Shown: positions 22,363-33,957 of the stretch, piece after piece
Position numbering within the stretch: position 1 is the stretch's first letter
How the letters are laid out: each line of letters starts with the position of its first letter
From: Congeria kusceri
Taxonomy: Eukaryota; Mollusca; Bivalvia; Myida; Dreissenidae
Assembly (NCBI GenBank): GCA_027627225.1
Contig: CM051033.1
Coordinates: 14,522,058-14,586,057 of the forward strand
Direction of reading: 5' to 3'
DNA: 64,000 bases
The notes under the pieces: generated by a model
What the model was told of the DNA's origin: nothing
What the model saw: the letters and a program-made list of their open reading frames with translations, nothing else
Database searches by the model: none
Position numbers and translations under genes: made by a program

Positions 22363-24001
22363 AATTCATTTATTGAACTTTTGTAATCAGTGCAATGTTT
22401 TTGTTGATGTTCAGTATATATTCAAGCTCCTTGAACAAAACATTCTTTGTAAGCTCTTGGAATAAGGGACCTTTTCTGCGTCATCAGTCGTCTTACCTAG
22501 TATGCACAACTGATAGTTAAATTAAGTTTTAACCACTAACATAAGACACAGAAGTTTTTGTATTTTTGAAAAAACAAATTGTATCATGCACTACTGACAA
22601 TTAAACTTGCACAGACTATAAGTGCCACTGATGCCAATACCAACCAATTCTGTTCATAATTTGAGTCATGAGACGTTTTTCATCTTCTGGGAGGATATAA
22701 CTCATGAACCACATGTAAACACTGGGAAAGTTCTTTGTCATTAATACTGCTTTTAAGTTAAAGCCACCAAATCCATGTTTAGCAAAAATTTTAGTCTTTG
22801 GTTATATATCCAATAAATAGTGTCAACCATGTAAACAATGTTTATCAGCAATGAACTGTGTATGTTTGTTGAAAATGGCAACCATGTCAAACATTCTGTA
22901 GTTGTCAGACGGTTTTTTCCTAAATAATGATTTTTTCTTCAAATGTGACCAATTATTTTAAACCACATCAAGTGTAGAATAGTAAGTATAGTGTCCAAAT
23001 GTTCAAACAGCTGTCATTTATAAAATTGCAATCTTGTATACATATACTGAACCGTAAACCAGTGATAAAATATTCGATAAATAATGCATAATCAATAAAT
23101 ATAGAAAACAATGTAATAAGATATTGGCAGTGCCATAGGCGTCAGCACTTTGAGATAACAGAGTTCAGCTGTATTACTAAATGTGCAGAAAAGATCTTAG
23201 CCCAACGTCCATGGTATATGTTTTTTGTAATATCTTATGGGCGACATACTTTTTCTTCCAAATTGTTTCAGCTGGGGTTTTAAATTCTTAGCATTTGCCT
23301 TTTCTCCGTTAACAAAAAGAGAGATTATTACTCGAACAGGTGTTTATTAACCCACATTCACATTACAATTTTATGACAGGCATGTTATGAGTAACTTTGT
23401 AATTACAAAATCAATGACCTAGAAACACATTGTACATTTCCCATTGAAAGCATGTCCTGACCTTTGGCTTGCTTTGCTGATCATTCACTGCTGCAACTCA
23501 GGTGACGATTACTTCCCTGAGCGATGTTGCTTTATTTCAAATGACTTATGGAAATATATTGGTTAACATACTAAGTTTTGTTTAGGCCAAATAAAAAAAT
23601 CTGTGGTTCAGGTGTCACTGCTGATATTTTTAAAACACCATATTGTAAATATCTTTGGGAAATCTACATATTTAAACTCAAACCAAGAAATTGTATACCG
23701 TCTTTTTTTCTGCAAAAATTCTTAAGGTGAGGGGATGTTAGCAGGGTCGTGAAACCTGAACAATTGATTGGTGATATTTTTTTCTTTTGCCTAAACATTG
23801 TATAAAACATTTGTAATAACTTCCATAATAAAAAAGTTTAAGATCAATAAACAAAAAGAGACCCCTTGTGTTTGTTTTTGTTAGCAATGAAAATTATAAC
23901 GCAGGGGTAGGGCCAATGATGAAATGTTTTATTTGTTTTCATTTTATACTAAAAAGTATATTTTACTACTACCTGTACACTTTTCAATACCAATGAAACC
24001 A
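22363..24001. other. Gene-free stretch
   Basis: I see no gene, structured RNA or complete repeat here. In copy B (58321-59917) about 33 bases are missing and about 14 different bases are present near 58665-58725. Confidence 0.5.
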
Positions 24002-24075
24002 CAAGCCAGAGTGGTGCAGTGGATAGAGCAGTGGACTACGGAGCTGTGGGACGGGAGTTCAAATACCGGTATAAA
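24002..24075 (+). mobile_element. tRNA-derived SINE head, copy A
   Basis: 'gagtggtgcagtggatagag' (A-box-like) and 'gggagttcaaataccgg' (B-box-like) about 30 bases apart. No acceptor stem is visible, so a SINE head rather than a tRNA. Copy B: 60202-60275. Confidence 0.55.
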
Positions 24076-24341
24076 CCGCTAATACTTTCCTTGCTTATTT
24101 CAATGCATAATAATGTTGTTTATATGAAAATATAAATGTATGATTGTATAACTCTGCACGTACAATATAGATATGAAAAAATACAATTTACGGCAAGAAA
24201 AAAAAAAAAAAATAAATGTTTTCAATGTATGTATGAAAATTCTAACATATTTCAACTAAAAGTTCTGTAAGAAAGAAAATACCCCAGTATTGTGCAAAAC
24301 ATCAAAACAAATTGGCCATTGAAAGTTTCCAAAACGTTTAC

Positions 24342-24476
24342 CTGAAGTGGCGGAACATTGTCGGCTGCTGCCATGTTTTGCTGCAAAAAGTCTGTGCATG
24401 GATTCGGCATCATTCAGGAATGCTTCGGTGTCAGGATCGGGTTCGTTGCTGTCCTTCAGTGTGGAAGGGCTGCTGT
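24342..24476 (-). CDS. Candidate internal exon, acidic, unknown protein, copy A
   Basis: Minus strand, acceptor 'ttcttgttgcag', donor 'gtaaacg', length 135 bases (45 codons). Reads DSSPSTLKDSNEPDPDTEAF, then LNDAESMHRLFAAKHGSS. The frame is kept in copy B and the composition is that of a disordered acidic linker ending in a short helix. Same strand as the Myb-like exons but about 10 kb from them. No proof that they belong together. Confidence 0.4.
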
Positions 24477-24663
24477 CTGCAACAAGAAAAACAACATAAT
24501 ACAAATTTCTTTTCAACACTGCAGGTTATAGTGCAATATTATTATAAATTATAGTTAAAATTATAATAATGTTTTATACAGTAAACTCCGCTTGGAACAG
24601 TATTGGGCGGACCATAGAATTTATATCCCTATATCAGAATATCTTTACATCCAAAATAAGGCA

Positions 24664-25078
24664 ACCAAGCCCATGGACATATCAGAATACAGGTGAGAGA
24701 CGCAACACGGATCATATAATGGGGGATAATGTGAGATACAATAGACGCCCAATTCCAGAGGCAACCCTGGGTCTTTTAGTGCCCGGTGTAAAGCACCTTG
24801 TACACTGCACTTCAGTTTAACGTCTCATGTCAATGACTGTTAGTTTAGTTTAAACCTATTTATTTTAGCTCGATTGGATCGAAAGCCTTAGGCTTATTGA
24901 GACACTCTCGAGTCCGTTTCCTGGGTAGAACCAGTACTTGGTGTCTTTGGGGGAGATCTCAAGAACGCTCCCAGAGTGGGGATCGAACCCGGGACCTCCC
25001 GATCGCTAGGCGGACACCATATCCACTACGCCACCGCGACTGTTAGTAGGTTAGGGTGAATCCTGGGTTGTGAAACCA
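24664..25078. other. 415-bp segment absent from copy B
   Basis: Copy B joins 'aataaggca' directly to 'gtgtgttactacc' near 60864. A 'ca' is shared at both ends of the missing piece, as expected of a deletion by end joining. The segment contains the SINE at 24845-25037. Confidence 0.75.
24845..25037 (-). mobile_element. tRNA-derived SINE with target-site duplication, copy A only
   Basis: Flanked by perfect 10-base direct repeats GACTGTTAGT at 24835-24844 and 25038-25047. Minus-strand order: tRNA-like head 'cggtggcgtagtggata', B box 'gggttcgatccccac', body, and tail 'gctaaaataaataggtttaa'. Clear retroposition hallmark. Same family as 17396-17586. Confidence 0.88.
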
Positions 25079-25404
25079 GTGTGTTACTACCAGACCATGC
25101 ATCAACTACTCGCAGCATGTACATTGTATATAACGTTTCAATGATATTTTGAATGCTTGTGACATAAATAAATACTGACTGAAGCAACCAACGGTCTTTC
25201 TATAAAATCAAATTTTCTACAGTTTTAACAAGCTGTTTATACGGACACTGACCAATATCAAATGAAATAGATAGGAATTGATTTGGGACCTTGTAATCAG
25301 CATCGTTATATGCATATATCGTTACAAGTGGAGTTTATTCATTTAACTGCAAATATTTCCACCATAAATCATCATAAAGAAGATTCTGTGTTTGATAAAA
25401 CATA

Positions 25405-25800
25405 CATGCCCCCGGTTGGTGCTGGATAGCCCATTTTTTAGTCTAAATTAGGTCAAGGTCAAAGTGAAGTTGGGTGATATGGGTGGATTGGGAACGGTCA
25501 TAAGTAACAACTGTGTAAATATCCAAGTGTTGTAGTAAGCGGTGTTAGTGCTAGACGAAACGGTAAAATCTAGTTACCCAAGAAACAGCCCATTTGAATT
25601 ATTCTTAGTGCAAATTAGGTCAAGGTCAAAGTGAGGTTGGGTGATATGGGTGGATAGGGAATGGTCATGAGCTACAACTGTGTAAGTATCAAAGCATTGT
25701 TGTAAGCGGTGTTGGAGCTAGACAAAACGGTAAAATCTACTTAACCTTGTCACGGACGGACGGATGGAAAGACGCACAGAACGACGGACGGATAGGACAA
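25405..25800. repeat. Two-unit repeat of about 181 bp with hairpin head and 'gacggacgg' end
   Basis: 'attaggtcaaggtcaaagtg' with 'gttgggtgatatgggtgga' occurs twice about 180 bases apart. It follows a 'catgcccccggttggtgctgg' head and ends in 'cacggacggacggatgg'. The same layout is at 61191-61590 in copy B. Non-coding. Confidence 0.7.
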
Positions 25801-25943
25801 TCAATATATGTCTCCCGAATCAAGATTCCGGGTGCATAAAAACAACCTGAAATCTTTAGCAAGAACAAAAATGCGTGGCTCAACAATAAGGATTCTAAGC
25901 AGTGACAGCAGTCATTGTAGTAGTTGTTGTATGAATAAATATG

Positions 25944-26080
25944 TTCGATCTCCACTCTGGAAGGGGACTCAGTATCTCCCACAATGGCACCAAGTACTGG
26001 TTATACCCATGAAACTGACTCGAGAGTTCAATAAGCGTTAAGTTTTTGATACAATCAAGCTAAAATAAATAGGTTTAAAC
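25944..26080 (+). mobile_element. 5'-truncated SINE, copy A
   Basis: Starts at the B box ('ttcgatctccactctgg') and runs to the tail 'gctaaaataaataggtttaa'. It has lost the A-box part. Same family as 24845-25037, opposite orientation. Copy B: 61734-61870. Confidence 0.65.
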
Positions 26081-26525
26081 TGTAATAATATGTTTTGTTT
26101 GTGCACATATTACTCATGTTTACTGATAACATAACTGTGTTTTCAATGAAATGATCTTACATTGATTTAACAAGATTACAGTAAGATAACTCGAACATTA
26201 AGGAAGGCACTCCTTCCCAACAGTGACACTTTATTTTTTGCGTTTCGACAAGTGTTACGTCTATGGGAATGCTGTTACCTACAACGTGATTAACTGTAAA
26301 AGCAAATATGTATTTTACACATTTACAATACTCCCTTACTCATGCGAAGGGCCTTTTTGTACTAAATATATGCTTTGTATATTTGTATGCTTTCCTTTTT
26401 CATTTTGCGTTATGTCTTTTATGTACTTGCTATTACTATGTAGATCTTCAGCAAATGGCTAAGGCTAAAAAAGTGAAAATGTTGACCTAATTGTTAACGT
26501 AAGCAGTTCTTGTGTGTTTCCTTAG

Positions 26526-27105
26526 TCTGTGTGTTAGATAGCTCCTTGTTAGCAGTAAACAAGTCCTATCAGCAGCTAAAACAACAGCAACAGCAACAAC
26601 ACCCACCTGGTAGGTCCTGGACATTTCTGTTTCAACAGTCGAATGTTGATTTTTCGGGGCATCAGCATGTTTTCCTGCCTGAAAATAATACAAAATATCA
26701 ATTAAAATCAGTTAAACACCAGAGTTCTTATCAAGTGTTTGTGTTACTAACCCACAATAGAAAAGCTCAAATTTTCAAAGTGCTTCAACAGTTTGTTTGT
26801 GAGGGCTTTATATTTCTATAGGTTTGATTTACCTTTGATTTTTTTAGACTTTTCTTGATAATTTTAATTTAATAATATCTGATGTTATTTGTTTTAAAAG
26901 GAGATACACTTTTGTACACTCACCCTTTTGAAACAATACTTTTTATCACTTTTTATTCATTATACATTTTTACAGATACGTGTGTTCTCTACAAATGTAT
27001 TAACATACATTATGTAAAACTGAATGTACAGCAAGGGAAGGCAAACAACGCAAGCCCTACCAATCCGGTCGAGCAGCGGCTACAGGCCTTGTCCGACAGG
27101 AATGA
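26526..27105 (+). CDS. Phase-matched candidate 3' exons with a Gln tract, unknown protein, copy A
   Basis: Exon 1 (26526-26609, acceptor 'tttccttag', donor 'gtaggt') reads VCVLDSSLLAVNKSYQQLK, then a Gln run and HPP, leaving one base. Exon 2 (from 27032, after 'gtacag') supplies two bases and continues REGKQRKPYQSGRAAATG to a stop at 27103-27105. Correct phase, a CAG/CAA-rich tract and a basic stretch like a nuclear localisation signal argue for a real C-terminus. In copy B an extra A shifts exon 2. Not identified. Confidence 0.4.
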
Positions 27106-27479
27106 TTAAAACATGATTCTGAGCTGGGAAAAATGATGTCAAACTCGGCTGCTTAAGACCACGACACATTCTGAAGTTTAAGAAAAAACATTTTAATGTA
27201 TTGACAAGCAGAACCTGCACAAGGCTGACCCAGCCGACATAGACAGATAAAGCATGAGTTTCGGGCATCCAAAATGATTACGCACTCTCTGAAAAAGAAA
27301 GTTCTTATTACCGACTGGTTATACACTGGCACCAATTTACCAGTGAATGGCATCCAAGCGAAGCTTACCCTTTGGTACATGTTATAATACAACACACACT
27401 ACCATAATGCAAAAAAAGATTTACCTACACTCCTGGCTAAAACTTTGAAATATGTTATGAAACAAGAGCTGTTTGTAAC

Positions 27480-28240
27480 CCTCTAGTTTAAAAGCAATCT
27501 TTAAAATATTTATGGTGAAGATCGGATGAAAACTGTTGGACATAGGGAGCGGAAACTGGTAAAAAAGCCAATGTAAGATAAATCAAGGGCCAATTTTAGA
27601 CCAATCAAGGGCCATAACTCTGCAGTTCCTGGGGAAATTTGGGCTTTCATTGAACTTGGCTTAGATATTATAACCTCAAACATCTTCATCAAGTTTGGTG
27701 AAGATCTGATGAAAAACTGTTGGACTTACAGAGTGGAAACAGGTATAAAGGCTAATTTTAGATCATTCACGGGCCGTAATTCCATAGTTATTTAGACGAT
27801 TTGGTTGATTATCAAACATGACAAGCCCACAAAGATTTTCAACAAGTATGGTTAAGATCAGATATAAAACTGTTGGGAATTAGAGAACAGAAATGGCTAA
27901 AAAGGCCAATTTTAGATACGTTATGACTCCACAATTCCTGGGGCAATTTGGCTGATTATGGAACTTGGCTGATGTATTGTGCCCACAAACATTTTTACGA
28001 CGTTTGGTGAAGATTGGTTGAAAATTATTGGACTTCAGTGGAAACCACTAAAAAAAGCAAATTTCACATATTTCAAGGGTCATTACTCTACAATTCTAGG
28101 GATGATTTGACTGACAATCGAACTTGGCTGAGATATTATTATAATAAAGATTTTCATGGCAAATTACGGACAACGGATGAAAAATCAACAGACCAGAACA
28201 ACCTGAAAATATCTGCATGTGCCCTTCAGATGCTGCATAT
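27480..28240. repeat. Array of about 160-bp repeats, copy A
   Basis: Four diverged units marked by 'gtgaagatcggatgaaaact', 'caagggccataactctgcag' and 'gaacttggctgagatatta'. From memory a common bivalve tandem repeat. Copy B runs from about 63270 to the window end. Non-coding. Confidence 0.8.
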
Positions 28241-28559
28241 AAAGTTTAATTGAATTTGAGTAATTAGTTCCCAAGAACTTGCGGGAAAACAAACATTTAA
28301 ATATTACGTTAATAATCAAATCTGACTGGAATGACCTGACAGTCTGCATATGACTTCTCGATAGGGATGCTACACATACAAGTTTATTGAAATAGTCATT
28401 AGTTCCTTATGGCCCTTGATTTATCTAAAATTAAACAAAGGGCAATTACTCCGTCAATATTGAAGAAAGAGTTATAGTCCTTGTTCTCTGCACTTCTTCT
28501 CATTGTCCTCTATCATACTATGACGTTCCATTTGAATCCCTTCCATACTAATGGAGTTG

Positions 28560-29820
28560 ACCTTTAAATGAGACCTGTACCTAGGATATACGGACCTGGT
28601 GCTTGGATGTGACATAACACATCATGATGCCAAATGGTGATCATTTATGTCAACATATATGAAAATCCCTCCATGGATGACAAAATTATGCTATGGACAA
28701 ATATTTGACCTTGAATTGTGACCTTCACCTTGGACCTGGTTCTTGCGTGCGACAGGCCATCTCACCACGCTTAACACTTCTGACCAGTTATTACAATATC
28801 CATCCATGTTGGACAAAGTTGTGCTATAGAAGGTATTTTGGATTGATTTTTTATATTTGATATCTTACCTTGAACTGCGACCTTGACATTGGACATAGGG
28901 ACCTTGGACCTAGGGACACTGTCATTGCGCTCCACATGCCGTCTCATCATCCTCAACATTTCTGTTATTTGAAAATCTATCAATGCTGAACAAAGATATT
29001 ATCCAGATAAAGTCTTGAAGATTGATGTCTTATATTTGACCTTTGAGCTTGACCTAGTTCTTGCACAATGCATGCCATCTCACCATCCTCAACACTTCTA
29101 TTAGGTTATTTGAAAATCCATTCAAACTGAACAAAGACATACCGTAATGACTCTATGTTTTCAGACACTTAAAAATATTTTTTTTTAATTCAATGTTTTG
29201 AAATTGGAATAATACATGTTTCATACGCATGGTAATTTATAATGTGTGCTTGTTTTTAAAACTTAAAATTAATTACGTTTTTATGAAAGAACATTGAATG
29301 TTAAATTACAGTACAGCAAAAACAAAGACAACACAATCAAAAGATTTTGATCAATAAACCCAACTTTTAACCAGTGTTCGAAAATATATTGTCATAAATT
29401 ATGGGTTTTAGACTGACTGTCCGAAAATAAAAAGTTACAAAAAATAATTATTTTGGCTAAAATAGAGGGTGTCTGAAAACTTAGAGTGTCCGAAAACATA
29501 GAGTAATTACTCAGGACAAAGTGTTAAGGATTGATTTCTTATATTTGACCTTTGCACTTGAATTGTGACCTTGACCTTAGACATAGGGACGTGGTTCTTG
29601 CGTGCAACACACCATCTCACCATTCTCAACACTTCTGCCAAGTTATTTGAAAGTCCATCCAAGCTGGACAAAGTTATTCTATGGACACAGTATTTTGGAT
29701 TGATTCCTTATATTGACAATAGACCTTAAATTTGATTTGATCTTGGACCTAGGGACCATGGTTCTTGCACGCGACACTCAGGCTTACCATTCACCATGCT
29801 TATCACTTCTGCCAAGAATT
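28560..29820. repeat. Array of about 200-bp repeats interrupted by a MITE
   Basis: Units carry 'ccatctcaccatcctcaaca', 'ttatttgaaaatccatcc', 'ggattgatttcttatatttg' and 'gtgaccttgaccttagacat'. About four or five diverged units. The element at 29144-29510 splits one of them. Only one copy of this region lies in the window. Confidence 0.75.
29144..29510. mobile_element. 367-bp MITE with 26-bp terminal repeats
   Basis: GTAATgACTCTATGTTTTCa (start of the left end, 29144-29169) is matched by the complement at 29485-29510, 24 of 26 bases. An extra copy of the inner part, 'ggtgtctgaaaacttagag', lies just inside the right end. It sits inside a unit of the 28560-29820 array, so it inserted after that array formed. 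No coding. Confidence 0.75.
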
Positions 29821-30442
29821 TGTGTGTTGCTCAATAATAGCATAATCAGTCTGTTTTATATGGTTGCAACACAACCTATTAAGTAGAAGTTGCGCATGGA
29901 GGTTTATGTGGGTTAATATCAGTTTACTGGTTCTAATGTCAATTACAAATTGGCCAACTGAAAAAAGCTTGAAAACAATTAAGACTATGTTTCCATCTAC
30001 GCCTTTGCATGGTTGCATACAGGGTAAGGACAGAAACAACTGATATTACTAAAGTAAAATTCAAAATGAGCAGATGAAGAGTCATTATTATTTTTAAACT
30101 ACGTTTCATAAACAGTCAAATTTACAGGCGATTATCTTCAACACAGTTACATTCACTATCGCTTATACCGATAAGTAATTCTTATGCTGGTACATGTAGT
30201 TATATTACATATGATTATACCACGATACTGTTTGTTTAATGTTTAGTGAGTATTTATGCAACGGTACCAACAGCAACTCAATTGACTTGAAAACCCGAGG
30301 GTCAGTAAGTGATCAGAAAAGGTGATACATTAAAACTTTTTGGCATTAATAAGTTATGAGTAATGGATTTTGTATGTGTCACTTATTCTTGATGTCGTAA
30401 AAATGGCATTTATATTTGTATAACAATGACGGTCTAATCAAA
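29821..30442. other. Stretch upstream of the Harbinger transposase
   Basis: No gene. I looked here for a terminal repeat matching the region outside the Myb-like exon (8503-8519) and for TTACGA clusters and found neither. Only isolated 'tcgtaa' occurs near 30395. Confidence 0.4.
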
Positions 30443-31449
30443 ATGGATGCCGGATATGTTGTACGAAGACGAAGGGTAAGACGGTTTTCGCACTGTCTTT
30501 TGTTAGACGATATTCCGGATGATGTCTTTATGTCCCGATATCGTTTTAGCAAAGTGAGTGTCCGTGAAATAGTAGAACTTGTGAGGCGTGATATAGAGCC
30601 ACAGACAGTTCGAGGACGAGCAATCTCTGTGGAAACAGAGGAAAAAAAAAAATCCACACATTTCGATTACAGAGTCCATTGTACTCCATGGTCTTTTAAA
30701 TGTCAGTAGATCGCGGTTACTTTTCTCTTTATATTTTACTTTCCGATCAATAGTGTACACCAGTTACTGCCCTTTAGTTTTCTTCGGACTTATTTAATTG
30801 TTGGATTTACAGTGTTGATATTTGATTAAAAATCTTTTCGTGAATTACTTACATTATAAAAAATCTGCTATTGTTCTACAGCACTTGATGTTATTGTGCC
30901 CTCCGTTGCTCTAATCGTTTTTTTACGAAATGATTAAGGCGTCTGTTGGCCTCTTTCTGCCTGGATGGATTTCGGATAAGTTTGTGTTCGGATATGTGAT
31001 GGAAAGAATTCTACATTGGTATAATGTTTAGATGTACGCTCTAAATTTCGTCATGACTGTAAGTTGTATTTGTGTTTTTCCACAATGCTATGATCCTTTC
31101 ACATGAACAACAAATCAGGTGATTATAAATAACCTTGGGATTTTGTGTTACTGTTATGTTTGATTTTGAATGGCTGAATAACAGTAAAACGGAAATTTTA
31201 TTACTCAAAACTAGATTTGTTGTTTCATCATGTTTTAATGATAGTGATGATTGTTGTCATATTGCATTTGTATATATATATTTTTTTACATTTTCATACT
31301 CTCTTGCAGGTACTCATTAGCTTAAGGTTCGTGGCCAAAGGGAATTTCTATTCTGAGCTAGCAGACATACACGGCATTAGCCGTTCATCTGTATCGCGCA
31401 GATTACATGCGTTTGTCAGAGCCGTCAGTAGACGAATGATCAACATATG

Positions 31450-32107
31450 GTAATTGTATTTCTTTTTATTAATTTGTCTGTAAAACTGAAATAATTCAAC
31501 CACACTGATCAATGGTGGCATTGAACACACTGTTTAATATATATATATGAGACGTGTCATGGGAAATGTTTCAGTTTTTGTGACCAAACCTTTAAAATTC
31601 AATGACCTTAGAACATGTTATTTAGTGTGTCACATAAATAATAGTAATAATAAAATCCCCACAATCTACCCTATTGTTGGGGGTGTCATGTAACCTGAAA
31701 CAAGCATTTTTTTTTTGCCTCACCAAACAAACATGATATGGAAAAATGAATCCAAAGATTTGTTTTCTCCAGTACTCAGACCATAAAGCACAGGGATATA
31801 AAATAACAAACTGTTGCTCAAACTAGTACATTGTAATAAACATTTTCCCAAATCATTTATGTTTTATGCGTTAATATATATTAAAACAAATTATTTAAAC
31901 GTTAACAAATGTTTCATAAACTATTTATTTGTATTTTTCAACGTTAATTTTTTTGTCATAAATGTTAATTATTTCGCTTAGTTGTATGATAATTGAAATT
32001 AATACTTATATTATTTTTAAGATCTATGAGGAAAAAATATTGTTATTTGCCACTCTGTGGACAGAACACTTTTTACTGAACTTAACATTCTGGTATTTGT
32101 TCTGCAG
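31450..32107. other. Second intron of the transposase
   Basis: AT-rich, with a short (AT) run near 31540. No other feature seen. Confidence 0.5.
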
Positions 32108-32890
32108 TTTTCCAGTTGATCTAGAAGAGCAGACACGTGTGAAGGTGGGCTTCTTTAGGCTGTGTGGCCTACCAAATGTTCTGGGTGCAGTGGATGGTAC
32201 GTTGATACCAATAATAGCTCCAAAAGAGCACGAAGAAGTGTTTGTTTGTCGGAAGGGGTATCACGCATTGAATGTGCAAGGAGTTGTTGATTCTGACTTA
32301 AGTTAATTTTTGTATAATAACAGTTCGGTATTCATGGCTTGCATTAAGGGAAGTTTAGGAGTAATTTACTCCCAGTTTTTTTAACAGGACTTCCAAAATT
32401 GCAGCCATGGAAGTTTCGTCATGTAAAGATGACCAAGTTAGATGAAAAATTGAAGTGTTGTTCATCTCAATGTACACCTCTTTAAGTAATTAAATTGGCA
32501 TATTATAAACACCTGATGAAAAAGAAATGACCTTAAACAAACCTTGAGTTTAATACTTAATTGCATTTCGTACATATGTCGCGCAATACTGACAAACCTT
32601 CCAAAAATTCTCATATAACTTAATAATCAAGTGTATAAATCATGTGATGTACTTCTCTATGGAATTCAACATGATACCGGCCCTTCAGAGAGGCGGCACA
32701 TCAGAGAGGCGTTGTTTTTGTATCATGTACTTATTAATTCTATGTGAAAAAGCTAATGAAATAATTATTTGCAACTGTGTCACAAGTCATGTTTAAAAAA
32801 TATAATTGGCATTTCAGATTCCTGAATGTAGTGTCTACATACCCCGGGTCAAGTCACGATTCATTCGTGTTTGAAGGTTGTGGTCTAAAG

Positions 32891-33152
32891 GTATTGTTGG
32901 TTTGTTGCATAAATGTTATACAAAACATTAAAATTCTATTTAACATTTAAATATGCCAGTTTCTATTTTTGTTAATAAGGCAGTTAATATACTTGCATAC
33001 AACCTGAACTTCTCTACAGATGGTCTGTATTCATATATGTAATATTACACTATCTGAATACTCATAACTAATCATATCCTGCTATGACATTAGACTATGT
33101 ATCATATACATGTATACATCCTTACACAACATGTTACATTGATACAATTCAG
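32891..33152. other. Fourth intron of the transposase
   Basis: Begins GTATTG and ends 'acaattcag'. AT-rich, no other feature. Confidence 0.55.
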
Positions 33153-33312
33153 GAATATCTAGAGAGGAATGATGTGGATACACTCTGCGGCGTTACTGCC
33201 TCACTCCGTTTGCCACACCGCAGAATCCACCACAGATGAGATTCAACACTTCTCACAAACGAGGGAGTGTAGTTGCGGAGAGAGCCTTTGGAGTATTGAA
33301 AAGCAGATTCAG

Positions 33313-33734
33313 GTTAAATGAATTCAATCTTGTATTGATGTTACGAATAAAATGTAAACATTTTTGTTTTTCAATACATCATTAAAACAAACAATCACTT
33401 ATGCAATGAATCCCATTTGATCAACAGAGATCACATTGAAATAGTCAGTTATGTAACTGTATGGAAATATACAGGATTAATATACAATAAAATTACAAAA
33501 TACAATGTATATGTCATTTTTCTTTTTCATAGAGTTTCACAATATGTATCACTGTAACAAATGTATTCATTGTTGGCAATAAATGTTACTTACTTATTTC
33601 ATAACACCCAATTAAAAATAAAATTAACACGTCAATTGTAATTAAACAATAAATAAAACAAGGTACATTTAACGTTTGAGAATTAATAAATCAACATTTT
33701 TATTTTTGAGCAAAAATGTTATTTCATATTTCAG
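33313..33734. other. Fifth intron of the transposase
   Basis: Begins GTTAAA and ends 'catatttcag'. AT-rich, no other feature. Confidence 0.55.
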
Positions 33735-33957
33735 ATGCCTACACAAGACAGGAGGCTGTCTGCCGTTCACACCTGTTAAGTGTGCACAAATTGTATGTGC
33801 ATGCATGCATTTGCACAACTTTTGTTTAGATCAAAACATTCAGGATCCAACCTTAATTATTGATGCTGATGATGATGAAGATGACGAGTCAAATAGACCT
33901 GCCGATGGCAATGACGGCACCGACAGAAGAAATGTCATTGTTGGACGACTGTGTTGA

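Larger units (their letters stand above)
1..28218. repeat. Large direct repeat, copy A
   Basis: This whole stretch aligns colinearly with 36002-64000. Base 1 corresponds to 36002 and base 28218 to 64000. The offset drifts from 36001 to about 36014 (near 3.6 kb), 35904 (18.7 kb), 36200 (24.0 kb) and 35782 (28.2 kb) because of indels. In the first 420 bases I count about seven substitutions. The match continues to the window edge on both sides, so the true ends of the duplicated unit are not visible. It may be a tandem segmental duplication or an assembly of two haplotypes in series. Confidence 0.97.
30443..33957 (+). pseudogene. PIF/Harbinger (HARBI1-type) transposase, six exons, damaged
   Basis: DDE transposase of the PIF/Harbinger superfamily; start ATG 30443 (MDAGYVVRRRR). 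Exons: 30443-30640 (N-terminal ...SRYRFSKVSVREIVELV); 31310-31449 (VLISLRFVAKG and the helix-turn-helix ISRSSVSRRLHAFV); 32108-about 32302 (LPNVLGAVDGTLIPI, first catalytic Asp codon 32193, then RKGYHALNVQGVVD); 32818-32890 (FLNVVSTYPGSSHDSF); 33153-33312 (second Asp region, then VVAERAFGVLKSRFR with catalytic Glu codon 33278); 33735-33957 (acidic C-terminus). Damage: the expected exon-1 donor reads GA instead of GT after 30640; the exon-3 donor seems to have lost a base near 32302; exon 5 is shifted by one base at the second Asp motif (about 33167). Downstream on the opposite strand lie probable partner exons (34629-35368). A domesticated HARBI1 gene is less likely given the breaks. Confidence 0.85.

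Noticed and set aside
24002..24075. Possible functional tRNA gene
   Set aside because: A- and B-box-like parts are present but no acceptor stem pairs and the T-arm is irregular; a SINE head is the better reading.
28560..29820. CRISPR-like or regulatory array, suggested by regularly recurring short motifs
   Set aside because: Units are about 200 bp, diverged along their whole length and lack constant-repeat/variable-spacer structure; this is an animal tandem repeat.
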